A stretch of 8,042 nucleotides of DNA from Chloroflexota bacterium. Lineage in GTDB: Bacteria; Chloroflexota; Anaerolineae; Anaerolineales; DRMV01. Positions 1 through 5,751 of the stretch are shown piece after piece. The stretch covers positions 1 to 8,042 of the forward strand of contig JAADCW010000234.1 in the NCBI GenBank assembly GCA_013154225.1. The letters run 5' to 3'. The notes under the pieces were generated by a model. That model saw nothing but the letters and a program-made list of their open reading frames with translations, made no database searches and had not been told where the DNA came from. The position numbers were made by a program, and so were the translations under genes. Position 1 is the first letter of the stretch. Every line of letters starts with the position of its first letter.

Positions 1-51
1 AGCCTTTATACCGCAGAAGACGTTGCCAAGGAAATGGATCTGGAGTGGTGA
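1..51 (+). CDS. 3' end of an antitoxin-like gene (partial)
   Basis: The first 51 bases read in frame as the 16-residue end of a protein, finishing SLYTAEDVAKEMDLEW before a TGA at 49-51. The pattern of a 'Y(T/S)AE(D/E)VAKE(M/L)' helix ending in a Trp/Leu-rich tip resembles the C-terminal toxin-binding tail of small RelB/Phd-type antitoxins. The TGA shares its A with the ATG of the RelE-like gene that follows, the usual antitoxin-then-toxin arrangement. The antitoxin would neutralise the toxin and repress the pair's promoter, which lies outside the window. The identity rests on a short tail plus gene order, so the exact antitoxin family cannot be given. Confidence 0.6.
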   Translation, partial: SLYTAEDVAKEMDLEW

Positions 52-311
52 TGTTCGCGGTCGTGTTTACCAGGCAAGCCAAAGAAGATTTGCGGCGTCT
101 GGATAAACCCATTGCGCAACGCGTTTTGAACAAAATCCGCTGGCTTGCCGAAAATATTTCCAACATCACTCCTCAACCCCTTACAGGGCCGTGGCAAGGT
201 GTTTACAAACTCCGTGTAGGGCCCTATCGCGTGCTTTACACTTTGCAAACTCAGGAGCAACAGATCACCATTCTGCTAATTCGGCATCGTAGTGAAGTTT
301 ATAAAACGTAA
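51..311 (+). CDS. RelE/ParE-family toxin of a type II toxin-antitoxin pair
   Basis: An 86-residue protein of normal size for the family. RelE members cut mRNA in the ribosomal A site; ParE members poison gyrase. Visible family features are the N-terminal helical pair (about residues 8-36) and the core strands with K53, R55, R60 ('YKLRVGPYRVLY'), then R80 and Y84 in a terminal 'RSEVY'. These five positions match the catalytic Lys/Arg/Tyr set of E. coli RelE well, so mRNA cleavage is the better guess, though this is inference. GTG codons at 45 and 48 are possible starts, but ATG 51 is preferred: it overlaps the upstream TGA by one base and has a GGAG at 42-45 five bases before it. Two sampled 60-base rows are 47-50% GC against about 63% in the sigma gene, hinting at acquisition. 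The end of the gene is intact. Confidence 0.87.
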   Translation: MFAVVFTRQAKEDLRRLDKPIAQRVLNKIRWLAENISNITPQPLTGPWQGVYKLRVGPYRVLYTLQTQEQQITILLIRHRSEVYKT

Positions 312-334
312 GGTGGTCGTCCAGATTCACAACT

Positions 335-379
335 ACGCCGACTCCCACGACTACCCCGACTTCCGCGACTTCCATGACT
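335..379 (+). repeat. Five tandem 9-bp repeats ending in GACT
   Basis: Five consecutive 9-mers (acgccgact, cccacgact, accccgact, tccgcgact, tccatgact) share a final GACT, and four of them share CGACT. The array lies between the toxin stop and the hpt start. Two further copies in the same spirit (ccaagacta, ccacgactt) begin at 411, inside the first codons of hpt. Read in the hpt frame the array encodes a periodic Asp-aromatic pattern (HDYPDFRDFHDF). It looks like a degenerate minisatellite, possibly grown by slippage from the hpt 5' end. No hairpin or known binding site was recognised in it. Confidence 0.7.
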
Positions 380-402
380 TTCCTTACCTACTAGGACGAA
401 CC

Positions 403-978
403 ATGCCTATCCAAGACTACCACGACTTTCTCAAAGAGATCCTCATTCCCGAAGATCGCCTCATGGCCCGCATCGCTGAATTGGGTGCGGAAATCAGCCG
501 TGATTATGAGGGCGAAGAACTGCTGTTGGTGTGCATTTTGCGCGGTGGGGTGATGTTCCTCACCGACCTGATGAAACACCTCACCGTGCCCCACGCGATT
601 GACTTCATGGCGATTTCCTCCTACGGTGCGGGTGCGCGGCAAAGTGCAGGCCGTGTGCGTCTGACCATGGACCTGCAAACCAGCATCACTGGCAAAAACG
701 TGCTTCTTGTGGAAGACATTATTGACAGCGGCCACACCATTGCGGAAGTGCTCAACATCCTTTCCCTGCGACAGCCCAAATCCCTCAAAGTATGTACCCT
801 GCTCGACAAAGCCGAACGCAGAGAAGTGGATGTGCCCATTGATTACCGGGGGTTTGTGATTCCCAATGAATTTGTGTTTGGCTACGGGCTGGACATGGAC
901 GAATACTACCGCAACCTACCCTTCATCGCCATCCCCGATTTAGAACGCTACCGCCCCCCCACAGAAACCGAAGGCTAA
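403..978 (+). CDS. hpt: Hypoxanthine phosphoribosyltransferase
   Basis: A cytoplasmic purine-salvage enzyme that joins hypoxanthine (and usually guanine) to PRPP, giving IMP or GMP. The 191-residue product is close to the usual length of about 180. Visible motifs are the LRGG pyrophosphate-binding loop (residues 46-49), the flexible 'SSYGAG' loop (72-77), the PRPP-binding 'VLLVEDIIDSGHT' (100-112, acidic pair E104/D105), the base-contacting region from K136, and the family C-terminal 'FVFGYGLDMDEYYRNLP' (157-173). DSG replaces the commoner DTG, a mild change. The frame stays open back to GTG 292, but ATG 403 is chosen because homologues begin just before 'EILIPEDRLMARI', an AGGA lies at 393-396 six bases upstream, and the extension would be repeat-coded and overlap the toxin. 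No clear promoter is seen in the 91-bp gap, so it may be read through from upstream. Confidence 0.95.
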   Translation: MPIQDYHDFLKEILIPEDRLMARIAELGAEISRDYEGEELLLVCILRGGVMFLTDLMKHLTVPHAIDFMAISSYGAGARQSAGRVRLTMDLQTSITGKNVLLVEDIIDSGHTIAEVLNILSLRQPKSLKVCTLLDKAERREVDVPIDYRGFVIPNEFVFGYGLDMDEYYRNLPFIAIPDLERYRPPTETEG

Positions 979-983
979 ACCAC

Positions 984-1012
984 AACGCCCCCGCGCGGGG
1001 GCGTTTCGTTTT
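984..1012 (+). terminator. Intrinsic terminator of hpt
   Basis: Bases 984-1005 form a perfect 22-base palindrome with arms AACGCCCCCG and CGGGGGCGTT and a CG centre, followed by TTTCGTTTT. It starts six bases after the hpt stop. The very GC-rich stem and the T-rich tail fit factor-independent termination. Confidence 0.9.
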
Positions 1013-1073
1013 GGTTGCCAGCACAATAGAAGATTTTCATATTTGCCGTTTTAGTAGCCTTCCAATCTCCCCC

Positions 1074-1102
1074 TTGACAACCCCTCCCCTCGCGGTTATA
1101 CT
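1074..1102 (+). promoter_or_regulatory. Consensus sigma-70 promoter of the recombinase-like gene
   Basis: TTGACA (1074-1079) and TATACT (1097-1102) are separated by exactly 17 bases, an almost perfect housekeeping promoter. Transcription would start near 1109, leaving a leader of about 60 bases before ATG 1171. The preceding stretch (1020-1055) is AT-rich and could help polymerase binding. Confidence 0.85.
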
Positions 1103-1122
1103 GCCTCCAACTTTCTGGCTAT

Positions 1123-1136
1123 GCGAAAATCCTATG
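1123..1136 (+). repeat. 14-base motif shared with the sigma-factor leader (copy 1)
   Basis: GCGAAAATCCTATG occurs here in the leader of the recombinase-like gene and again, identically, at 6705-6718 at the start of the sigma-factor gene. Both copies lie 15-40 bases after a predicted transcription start. Chance is a real possibility for one exact 14-mer in 8 kb. Confidence 0.5.
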
Positions 1137-1170
1137 CGCAATCCCCGCGCATATCCCTTGGAGGCATCTC

Positions 1171-2079
1171 ATGCCCGAGTCTTCCTCTTCCACCACTGCT
1201 CATATCACCCCTGAAACGCCCCTCGCCCCCATCATCAAGGCCTGGAGCATCTACCTCGAAGATCAGGGGCGCTCACCTCACACCATCAAAGCCTTTACCG
1301 GTGATCTCCGCCTCTTGGCCCGCTTCCTTCCCCCCGATTACCCCGTGGGACGCATCAGCACCGATGACCTCAACCGCTTTATGGATTGGGTCAAAAACGG
1401 TCGCGGCGTGCCTTGCAGCCCCAAAACCTGCGCCCGGCGCATTACTTCCCTCAAATCCTTCTTCAAATGGCTGCACGAAAACGGCGTGCTCACCACCAAC
1501 CCCGCAGAGCGGCTTATCCAGCATTCGGTGCTCAGCCCCCTGCCCCAGGTGCTTTCCCCCGCGGAGGTCCAGGCCGTGCTGGACGCGGCCCAGGCCCAAC
1601 GGGTCAGCCGTCCGCCCGACGCCCGCCCCTACACCCTGGTCGCGCTCCTGCTTCAAACCGGCATCAAAAAGAGCGAAACCGTCAACATCCACCTCAACCA
1701 CCTGGCCCTGGACGCGCCCGAACCTTACCTCTTCGTGCGCTATGCCAGCCCCCAACACCGCTACCGCGAACGCAAAATTCCCCTCACCCCCGAATGGATC
1801 GAAGCCTACCACGAATACCAGGCCCAATACCGCCCTCAGGACCGCCTCTTCCCCTGGACGGCCCGGCGGTTGGAATATCTCCTCGAGGACCTGGGCGAAA
1901 CCGCGGGGCTGAACAAGCGCCTTTCGTTTTCCATGTGCCGTTGGACCGCCGCGCTCATGGACCTGCGCAGCGGCATGGAACCCAACGCCATCCGCCAAAA
2001 ACTGGGCGTTTCCAAAATCCAGTGGCGGGAACTCTATCACAAGCTGCAACAACTGGATGAAATCACCCCGCGGGCCTAA
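1171..2079 (+). CDS. Tyrosine-recombinase (XerC/D-like) protein with a degenerate active site
   Basis: A 302-residue protein with the two-domain layout and length of Xer recombinases, which cut and rejoin DNA through a tyrosine. Residues 18-118 match the SAM-like core-binding domain ('YLEDQGRSPHTIKAF', 'ITSLKSFFKWLHENG', 'NPAE'). Residues 125-300 match the catalytic domain. Key residues differ: the first Arg of 'TGLR-SE' is K166 in 'TGIKKSE'; the His of H-x-x-R is S254, with R257 kept; the 'LGH' His is V280. The nucleophile Y289 sits exactly nine residues after V280, as in active enzymes. No clear catalytic Lys is seen in the hairpin before P204. It may bind DNA without recombining it, or use altered chemistry; both are inferences. 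TTGGAGG ends six bases before ATG 1171, and a near-consensus promoter precedes it. A hairpin (arms 2069-2074 and 2081-2086) overlaps the stop. Confidence 0.85.
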   Translation: MPESSSSTTAHITPETPLAPIIKAWSIYLEDQGRSPHTIKAFTGDLRLLARFLPPDYPVGRISTDDLNRFMDWVKNGRGVPCSPKTCARRITSLKSFFKWLHENGVLTTNPAERLIQHSVLSPLPQVLSPAEVQAVLDAAQAQRVSRPPDARPYTLVALLLQTGIKKSETVNIHLNHLALDAPEPYLFVRYASPQHRYRERKIPLTPEWIEAYHEYQAQYRPQDRLFPWTARRLEYLLEDLGETAGLNKRLSFSMCRWTAALMDLRSGMEPNAIRQKLGVSKIQWRELYHKLQQLDEITPRA

Positions 2080-2157
2080 ACCCGCGCACCTGCCCCAGCC
2101 GCCACCAGGGGGAATGCGGCACCCTTTGCTTTACGAACAGGACGCTATCCAAAGAAA

Positions 2158-2186
2158 AAGCCCCTCTCCCAATGGGAGAGGGGTTT
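2158..2186. terminator. 10-bp perfect hairpin, terminator or REP-like palindrome
   Basis: CCCCTCTCCC (2161-2170) and GGGAGAGGGG (2174-2183) pair perfectly around AAT, and the stem extends through AAAG/TTT. On the minus strand it would be followed by TTTTTCTTT, so it reads best as a terminator in that direction; on the + strand only TTT follows. Palindromes of this CCCTCTCCC type are common dispersed intergenic repeats in GC-rich bacteria, so a REP-like element is also possible. It most likely closes the recombinase unit or marks a repeat. Confidence 0.65.
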
Positions 2187-2211
2187 GCGCGAGGGTGCAA
2201 ACCCATTTTTT
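2181..2211 (+). terminator. Second hairpin with T-run, overlapping the first
   Basis: GGGTTTGC (2181-2188) and GCAAACCC (2197-2204) form a perfect 8-bp stem with an 8-base loop, followed by ATTTTTT (2205-2211). This is a good + strand intrinsic terminator for the recombinase transcript. Its first three bases are also the last three of the preceding hairpin's arm, so the two full stems cannot form together. Confidence 0.7.
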
Positions 2212-2243
2212 CAGCCAGACCCTGAGCGCGTCGGCTGTGTTTG

Positions 2244-2259
2244 CCGTGCGTTCGCACGG
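2244..2259. other. Small hairpin within the 334-bp intergenic region
   Basis: CCGTGC (2244-2249) and GCACGG (2254-2259) pair around GTTC. There is no T-run after it. The rest of 2212-2328 shows no gene, tRNA-like fold or recognised site; short reading frames here have no matching start signals. Confidence 0.35.
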
Positions 2260-2328
2260 GCACGCCCCCCAAGCCGCAAAGCGGGTTCCCCAGCAGATTA
2301 GGATTTCATTAGAATTTGGCCGCGCCTC

Positions 2329-2358
2329 TTGACTTTCGTACCTCGGAAGGTCTATAGT
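2329..2358 (+). promoter_or_regulatory. Promoter of the ABC/Gld-like operon
   Basis: TTGACT (2329-2334) and TATAGT (2353-2358) are 18 bases apart, five of six matches at each element. Transcription would start near 2365, about 50 bases before the ATPase start. No other good promoter is seen before the four downstream genes. Confidence 0.8.
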
Positions 2359-2413
2359 AAATTGTTGTGGGGACGCGGAGCGCGCCCTTGATCCCCCTTC
2401 GTGGAGCGACGCC

Positions 2414-3454
2414 ATGACCCAAACCATGATTCAAGCCCAAAACCTGACCAAAACCTACGGCCCGCGCCTGGCCATTGACCGCCTGAGTTTTGAGGCGCGC
2501 AAGGGCGAAATTGTAGGCTTCTTAGGCCCCAACGGCGCGGGCAAAACCACGACCATGCGCATCCTGACCGGCTACATGCCGCCCACATCGGGCGTGGCGC
2601 GCATTGCGGGTTATGACGTCGTGGAAGAATCGCTGGAAGTCCGCAAGCGCGTCGGCTATATGCCCGAAACCGTGCCGCTCTACAAAGACATGAGCGTTTT
2701 GGACTACCTCATCTACATGGGGCGTCTACGGCGGGTGCCCGATGTGGAAGATCGCGCCTGGGAAGTATTGGAACGCGTCGGCATGGAAGACCGGGCCGAG
2801 AGTTTCATCGGCTCCCTTTCCAAAGGCATGCGCCAACGGGTTGGCCTGGCGCAGGCCATCATCCACCAGCCCGACGTCCTGATCTTAGACGAACCCACCA
2901 TCGGCCTCGACCCCACCCAGGTGGTTGAAGTGCGGCGGCTCATCCAGGAAATCGGCCAGGAACACACCGTGTTGCTTTCGACCCACATTCTGGCCGAAGC
3001 CCAACAACTGTGCGATCGGGTGCTGATCATCAACCAAGGCCGCATCGTGGCCGAAGACACGCCCGCCAACCTGCAACTACGGTTGCAAGGCGGCACCCGC
3101 ATCCTGGTTGCCCTGCAAGAGCCGCCTCGCGAAACCCTGCTCCAGCGCCTGCAAAGTTTGGAAGGCGTCCGCCTGGTGGAGACCGTGGGTGAACGCCGGC
3201 TGGAAATCATCGCGGAAGAAGGGCAGGAAATCCGCCCGTGGGTGGCCCGCACCGTGTTGGAAACCGGGCACAACCTGCTGGAAATGCGGCAGGCCGAAAT
3301 GAGCCTGGAAGAAATCTTCCTGCAACTGATTCGGGACGAAACCGCAGAAGACGAGGGCGAAGCCGAGGAAGCCGACACCAACGCCCCCGAAAGCGCGACC
3401 TCGCCCGAAACCTCTTCACCTGCCCCCGCCGAAAGCCCAGAAGAGGAGGCGTGA
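2414..3454 (+). CDS. ABC transporter ATP-binding protein (GldA/CcmA-like)
   Basis: The cytoplasmic ATPase that would power the permease encoded next. Motifs in order: aromatic A-loop Y15, Walker A 'GPNGAGKTT' (38-46), Q-loop region 'GYMPETVPLY' (81-90, with Glu where many ABC proteins have Gln, as often seen in GldA-like ATPases), signature 'LSKGMRQR' (135-142), Walker B 'LILDEP' (156-161), D-loop 'GLDP' (164-167) and switch His H191. After about residue 225 comes the accessory domain typical of ABC-2 exporters. The last 35 or so residues form an acidic, Pro/Ser/Thr-rich tail rich in Glu, with no fold expected; this makes it longer (346 aa) than most members at about 300. GGAG at 2403-2406 lies seven bases before ATG 2414; ATG 2426 is an alternative start. 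First gene of the operon; the next start is three bases after its stop. Confidence 0.95.
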   Translation: MTQTMIQAQNLTKTYGPRLAIDRLSFEARKGEIVGFLGPNGAGKTTTMRILTGYMPPTSGVARIAGYDVVEESLEVRKRVGYMPETVPLYKDMSVLDYLIYMGRLRRVPDVEDRAWEVLERVGMEDRAESFIGSLSKGMRQRVGLAQAIIHQPDVLILDEPTIGLDPTQVVEVRRLIQEIGQEHTVLLSTHILAEAQQLCDRVLIINQGRIVAEDTPANLQLRLQGGTRILVALQEPPRETLLQRLQSLEGVRLVETVGERRLEIIAEEGQEIRPWVARTVLETGHNLLEMRQAEMSLEEIFLQLIRDETAEDEGEAEEADTNAPESATSPETSSPAPAESPEEEA

Positions 3455-3457
3455 ACC

Positions 3458-4198
3458 ATGCGAACGGTTTGGATTATCGCCCGGCGGGAATTCGCCCGCT
3501 ACTTCACCACGCCGGCGGCTTACCTGGCGGCGTTCCTCTTTCTGCTCATTTTGGGCATCATCTTCTACGCCAACGTCGCCGCCAGCGCCGTGAAGGCCAA
3601 CTTGATGGGCGGCTATGCCCCTGGCGTGGAAATCATTGTCAATCCTATGGTTTCGTTATTAGTCTTCATCATTCCAGCCATCACCATGCGCCTGCTGGCC
3701 GAAGAACAGCGCATGGGCACCATCGAACTGCTCCTGACCTCGCCGGTACGCGATGTGGAACTCATCCTTGGTAAATGGTTGGGCAGTTTCCTATTTATGA
3801 GCGTGCTCATCCTGATTACCCTGGTCTATCCCATCACCCTCAACCAACTGGTGGACCCCGGCATTGACTGGGGCACAGTGCTCACAGGCTACCTGGGGCT
3901 GCTGCTCATGGCCGCGGCGTTCACCGCTTTGGGCACGGCCATTTCTGCCCTTTTTAGCAATCAAATTGCGGCTTTTGTAGCCACGCTGGCCCTCTTCCTG
4001 GTGCTGTGGCTGATTGGCTTCCCTGCCCAAAGCATGAACGCCAGCCCCATTTGGCAGTATCTGGACTTTAGCCAGCACTTCTACAACACGTTAGCCCAAG
4101 GTATCTTGGACTTACGGGATATCGTCTATTACCTCAGCATCACCGCGCTCGGCATTTTTGCGGGCACGATGATTGTGGAAACCCGGAGGTGGCGCTGA
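3458..4198 (+). CDS. ABC-2 type permease (GldF-like)
   Basis: A 246-residue integral membrane protein forming the transport channel for the preceding ATPase. About six hydrophobic segments are visible, near residues 20-40, 62-80, 108-128, 141-165, 170-191 and 219-240. The N-terminal 'ARREFARYFTTPAAY' is the usual amphipathic entry helix of ABC-2 permeases. The cytoplasmic 'EEQRMGTIELLLTSPV' (82-97) is the conserved coupling segment of the GldF/NosY-like group. GAGGAGG (3443-3449), inside the end of the ATPase gene, lies eight bases before ATG 3458. Its stop overlaps the next start by one base (TGATG at 4196-4200), suggesting translational coupling. Only one permease gene is present, so it probably works as a homodimer or with the next protein's membrane helices. 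Confidence 0.93.
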   Translation: MRTVWIIARREFARYFTTPAAYLAAFLFLLILGIIFYANVAASAVKANLMGGYAPGVEIIVNPMVSLLVFIIPAITMRLLAEEQRMGTIELLLTSPVRDVELILGKWLGSFLFMSVLILITLVYPITLNQLVDPGIDWGTVLTGYLGLLLMAAAFTALGTAISALFSNQIAAFVATLALFLVLWLIGFPAQSMNASPIWQYLDFSQHFYNTLAQGILDLRDIVYYLSITALGIFAGTMIVETRRWR

Positions 4199-5742
4199 TG
4201 AACCGCGAACTTCGTGAACGCCTCGCTCCTTATGTGCTGGGGCTGATGGGGGTGGCCCTGGCCGTGGCCGCGGGCGCCTACATCGTATGGCATCAACCCG
4301 GCCCCGTGGTCACCGTCAGCCTGGCCATTGCCATCGCCTCCCTGGCTGGTTATATCTTCCTGGTGCCCGACAAGGTGCGCAGCGCCCTGACCGGACGCCA
4401 GGCGCGCTATGGCAGCAACGCGCTGGTGCTCACCCTCGCGTTTGTGGGCATTTTGGGCGCAGTCAACTATCTGGCCTACCAATTCCCCAAACGCTGGGAC
4501 CTGACCGAAGACAAAGCCCACACCCTCGACCAGGTAACGTTAGACACCCTGGCACAACTGCCCGAACCGGTGACAGCCACGGCCTTTTTCTCCCAGCGGA
4601 TGCCCAAAGACACCGCGCAAACCCTGCTCGACCAATACAAATTTGCCTCCCACGGCAAATTCACCTACAAATTCGTTGACCCCGAGGCCAACCCGGCCCT
4701 GGCCCAACAGATGGGCATCACGCGCGACGGCACCATTGTGCTTCAAATGGGCGACCGCACCGAAAAGGTCACCTCAGCTACAGAAAAAGAACTCACCGCC
4801 GCGCTGGTGCGCCTCATGCACCCGCAACAGCAGGTGGTCTATTTCCTCACCGGCCACGGCGAACGCTCGCCCGAAGACTTCAAAGAGCAAGGCTATGCCC
4901 TGGCCAAGCGTGAGTTGGTCAACAAAAACTACACGGTCAAAACCCTCAGCCTGCTGAAGCACACCAGCGTGCCCGATGATGCCAACGTCATCGTCATCGC
5001 GGGGCCTATCAAGCCCTTGAGCGATGAAGAAATCAAGGCCATCAAAGCTTTTCTGGACAACAGCGGCTCGCTCTTCGTGATGCTGGAACCGCCTCTCCAG
5101 CCTGAAGAAGCCCCCGATCCGCTGGTGAATTACCTCCAGACCGACTGGCATCTCCAACTCACCCCCGACATCATCATTGACCCGCTGGCCAATCCGGCTA
5201 CGGTGGTGGTGTCCTATCAGTACGATGAACATCCCATCACCCACGACATCCAAACTATGGCCACCATCTTCCCCACTGCGCGCACTGTGGGCGTGCCTCT
5301 GCCCGTACCCGATGGCTTCCAAATGACCACGCTGGTGCGCAGTGAGCCCAAGGCCTGGGGCGAAACCGACCTGCAAGCCCTGCTTGACCAACAGATGCCC
5401 AAGGAAGACGACAAAGACATCAAAGGCCCGGTGGGCGTGGCCGCCGCGCTGGAAAACAGCAAAACCCACGCCCGGGTGGTTGTGGTGGGCGACGCCGACT
5501 TTGCCAGCAACGCCTACTACCCGGCCTACGGCAATAGTGATTTCTTCCTCAACAGCGTGGATTGGCTGAGCAACCAGGAAGACATCATCCACCTGAACCC
5601 CCGCACGCCCACCCAGCGCATGATGGTGCTGCCGCGGCGGGATACCCTGGGCCTGTTGTTGCTGCTGTTTGTGTTCGTGCTGCCAGGGGCTGTGCTACTG
5701 GCTGGCGTGGTGGTTTGGGCCCAACGCCGACGGCGAGCATAG
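4198..5742 (+). CDS. GldG-like auxiliary membrane protein of the ABC module
   Basis: A 514-residue protein of the family represented by GldG and the 'uncharacterised ABC-type transport system' domain. Three hydrophobic segments occur near residues 12-31, 36-56 and 74-95, followed by the family's boundary motif 'RWDLTEDKAHTLDQVT' (99-114; members usually have D-x-T-x-x-x-x-(Y/H)-(S/T)-L). A large extracytoplasmic region follows with 'TGHGERS' (218-224) and 'GDADFASN' (431-438), both typical of the family. One C-terminal helix (about 484-508) ends in RRRR. The reading frame allows a GTG start at 4189, but ATG 4198 is favoured because it overlaps the permease TGA and has GGAGG at 4185-4189 eight bases upstream. 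Its role is inferred: holding or sensing something outside the membrane for the ABC pump. No catalytic residues were recognised. Confidence 0.9.
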   Translation: MNRELRERLAPYVLGLMGVALAVAAGAYIVWHQPGPVVTVSLAIAIASLAGYIFLVPDKVRSALTGRQARYGSNALVLTLAFVGILGAVNYLAYQFPKRWDLTEDKAHTLDQVTLDTLAQLPEPVTATAFFSQRMPKDTAQTLLDQYKFASHGKFTYKFVDPEANPALAQQMGITRDGTIVLQMGDRTEKVTSATEKELTAALVRLMHPQQQVVYFLTGHGERSPEDFKEQGYALAKRELVNKNYTVKTLSLLKHTSVPDDANVIVIAGPIKPLSDEEIKAIKAFLDNSGSLFVMLEPPLQPEEAPDPLVNYLQTDWHLQLTPDIIIDPLANPATVVVSYQYDEHPITHDIQTMATIFPTARTVGVPLPVPDGFQMTTLVRSEPKAWGETDLQALLDQQMPKEDDKDIKGPVGVAAALENSKTHARVVVVGDADFASNAYYPAYGNSDFFLNSVDWLSNQEDIIHLNPRTPTQRMMVLPRRDTLGLLLLLFVFVLPGAVLLAGVVVWAQRRRRA

Positions 5743-5751
5743 GAGGCGACC

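Noticed and set aside
292..402. GTG 292 as the true start of hpt
   Set aside because: It adds 37 residues encoded partly by tandem repeats and overlaps the toxin gene; ATG 403 fits the family N-terminus and has an AGGA in front.
1121..1200. ATG 1121 in the recombinase leader as a leader peptide or alternative gene
   Set aside because: The frame runs on into the recombinase gene in the wrong phase, has no clear Shine-Dalgarno, and gives a Pro/Ser-rich shadow product.
1273..2052. Long open frames on the minus strand (259 aa) and in other + frames over the recombinase-like gene
   Set aside because: They lie wholly over a gene with clear family motifs, promoter and Shine-Dalgarno; their translations are Gly/Ala/Pro-rich in the way GC-rich shadow frames are.
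2069..2086. Hairpin CGCGGG/CCCGCG over the recombinase stop as a terminator
   Set aside because: The 6-bp stem has no T-run after it and overlaps the coding end; the hairpins at 2158-2211 are better candidates.
4774..5592. 272-aa minus-strand open frame opposite the GldG-like gene
   Set aside because: It is antisense to conserved coding sequence, lacks a start signal, and has His/Gly/Val-rich shadow composition.
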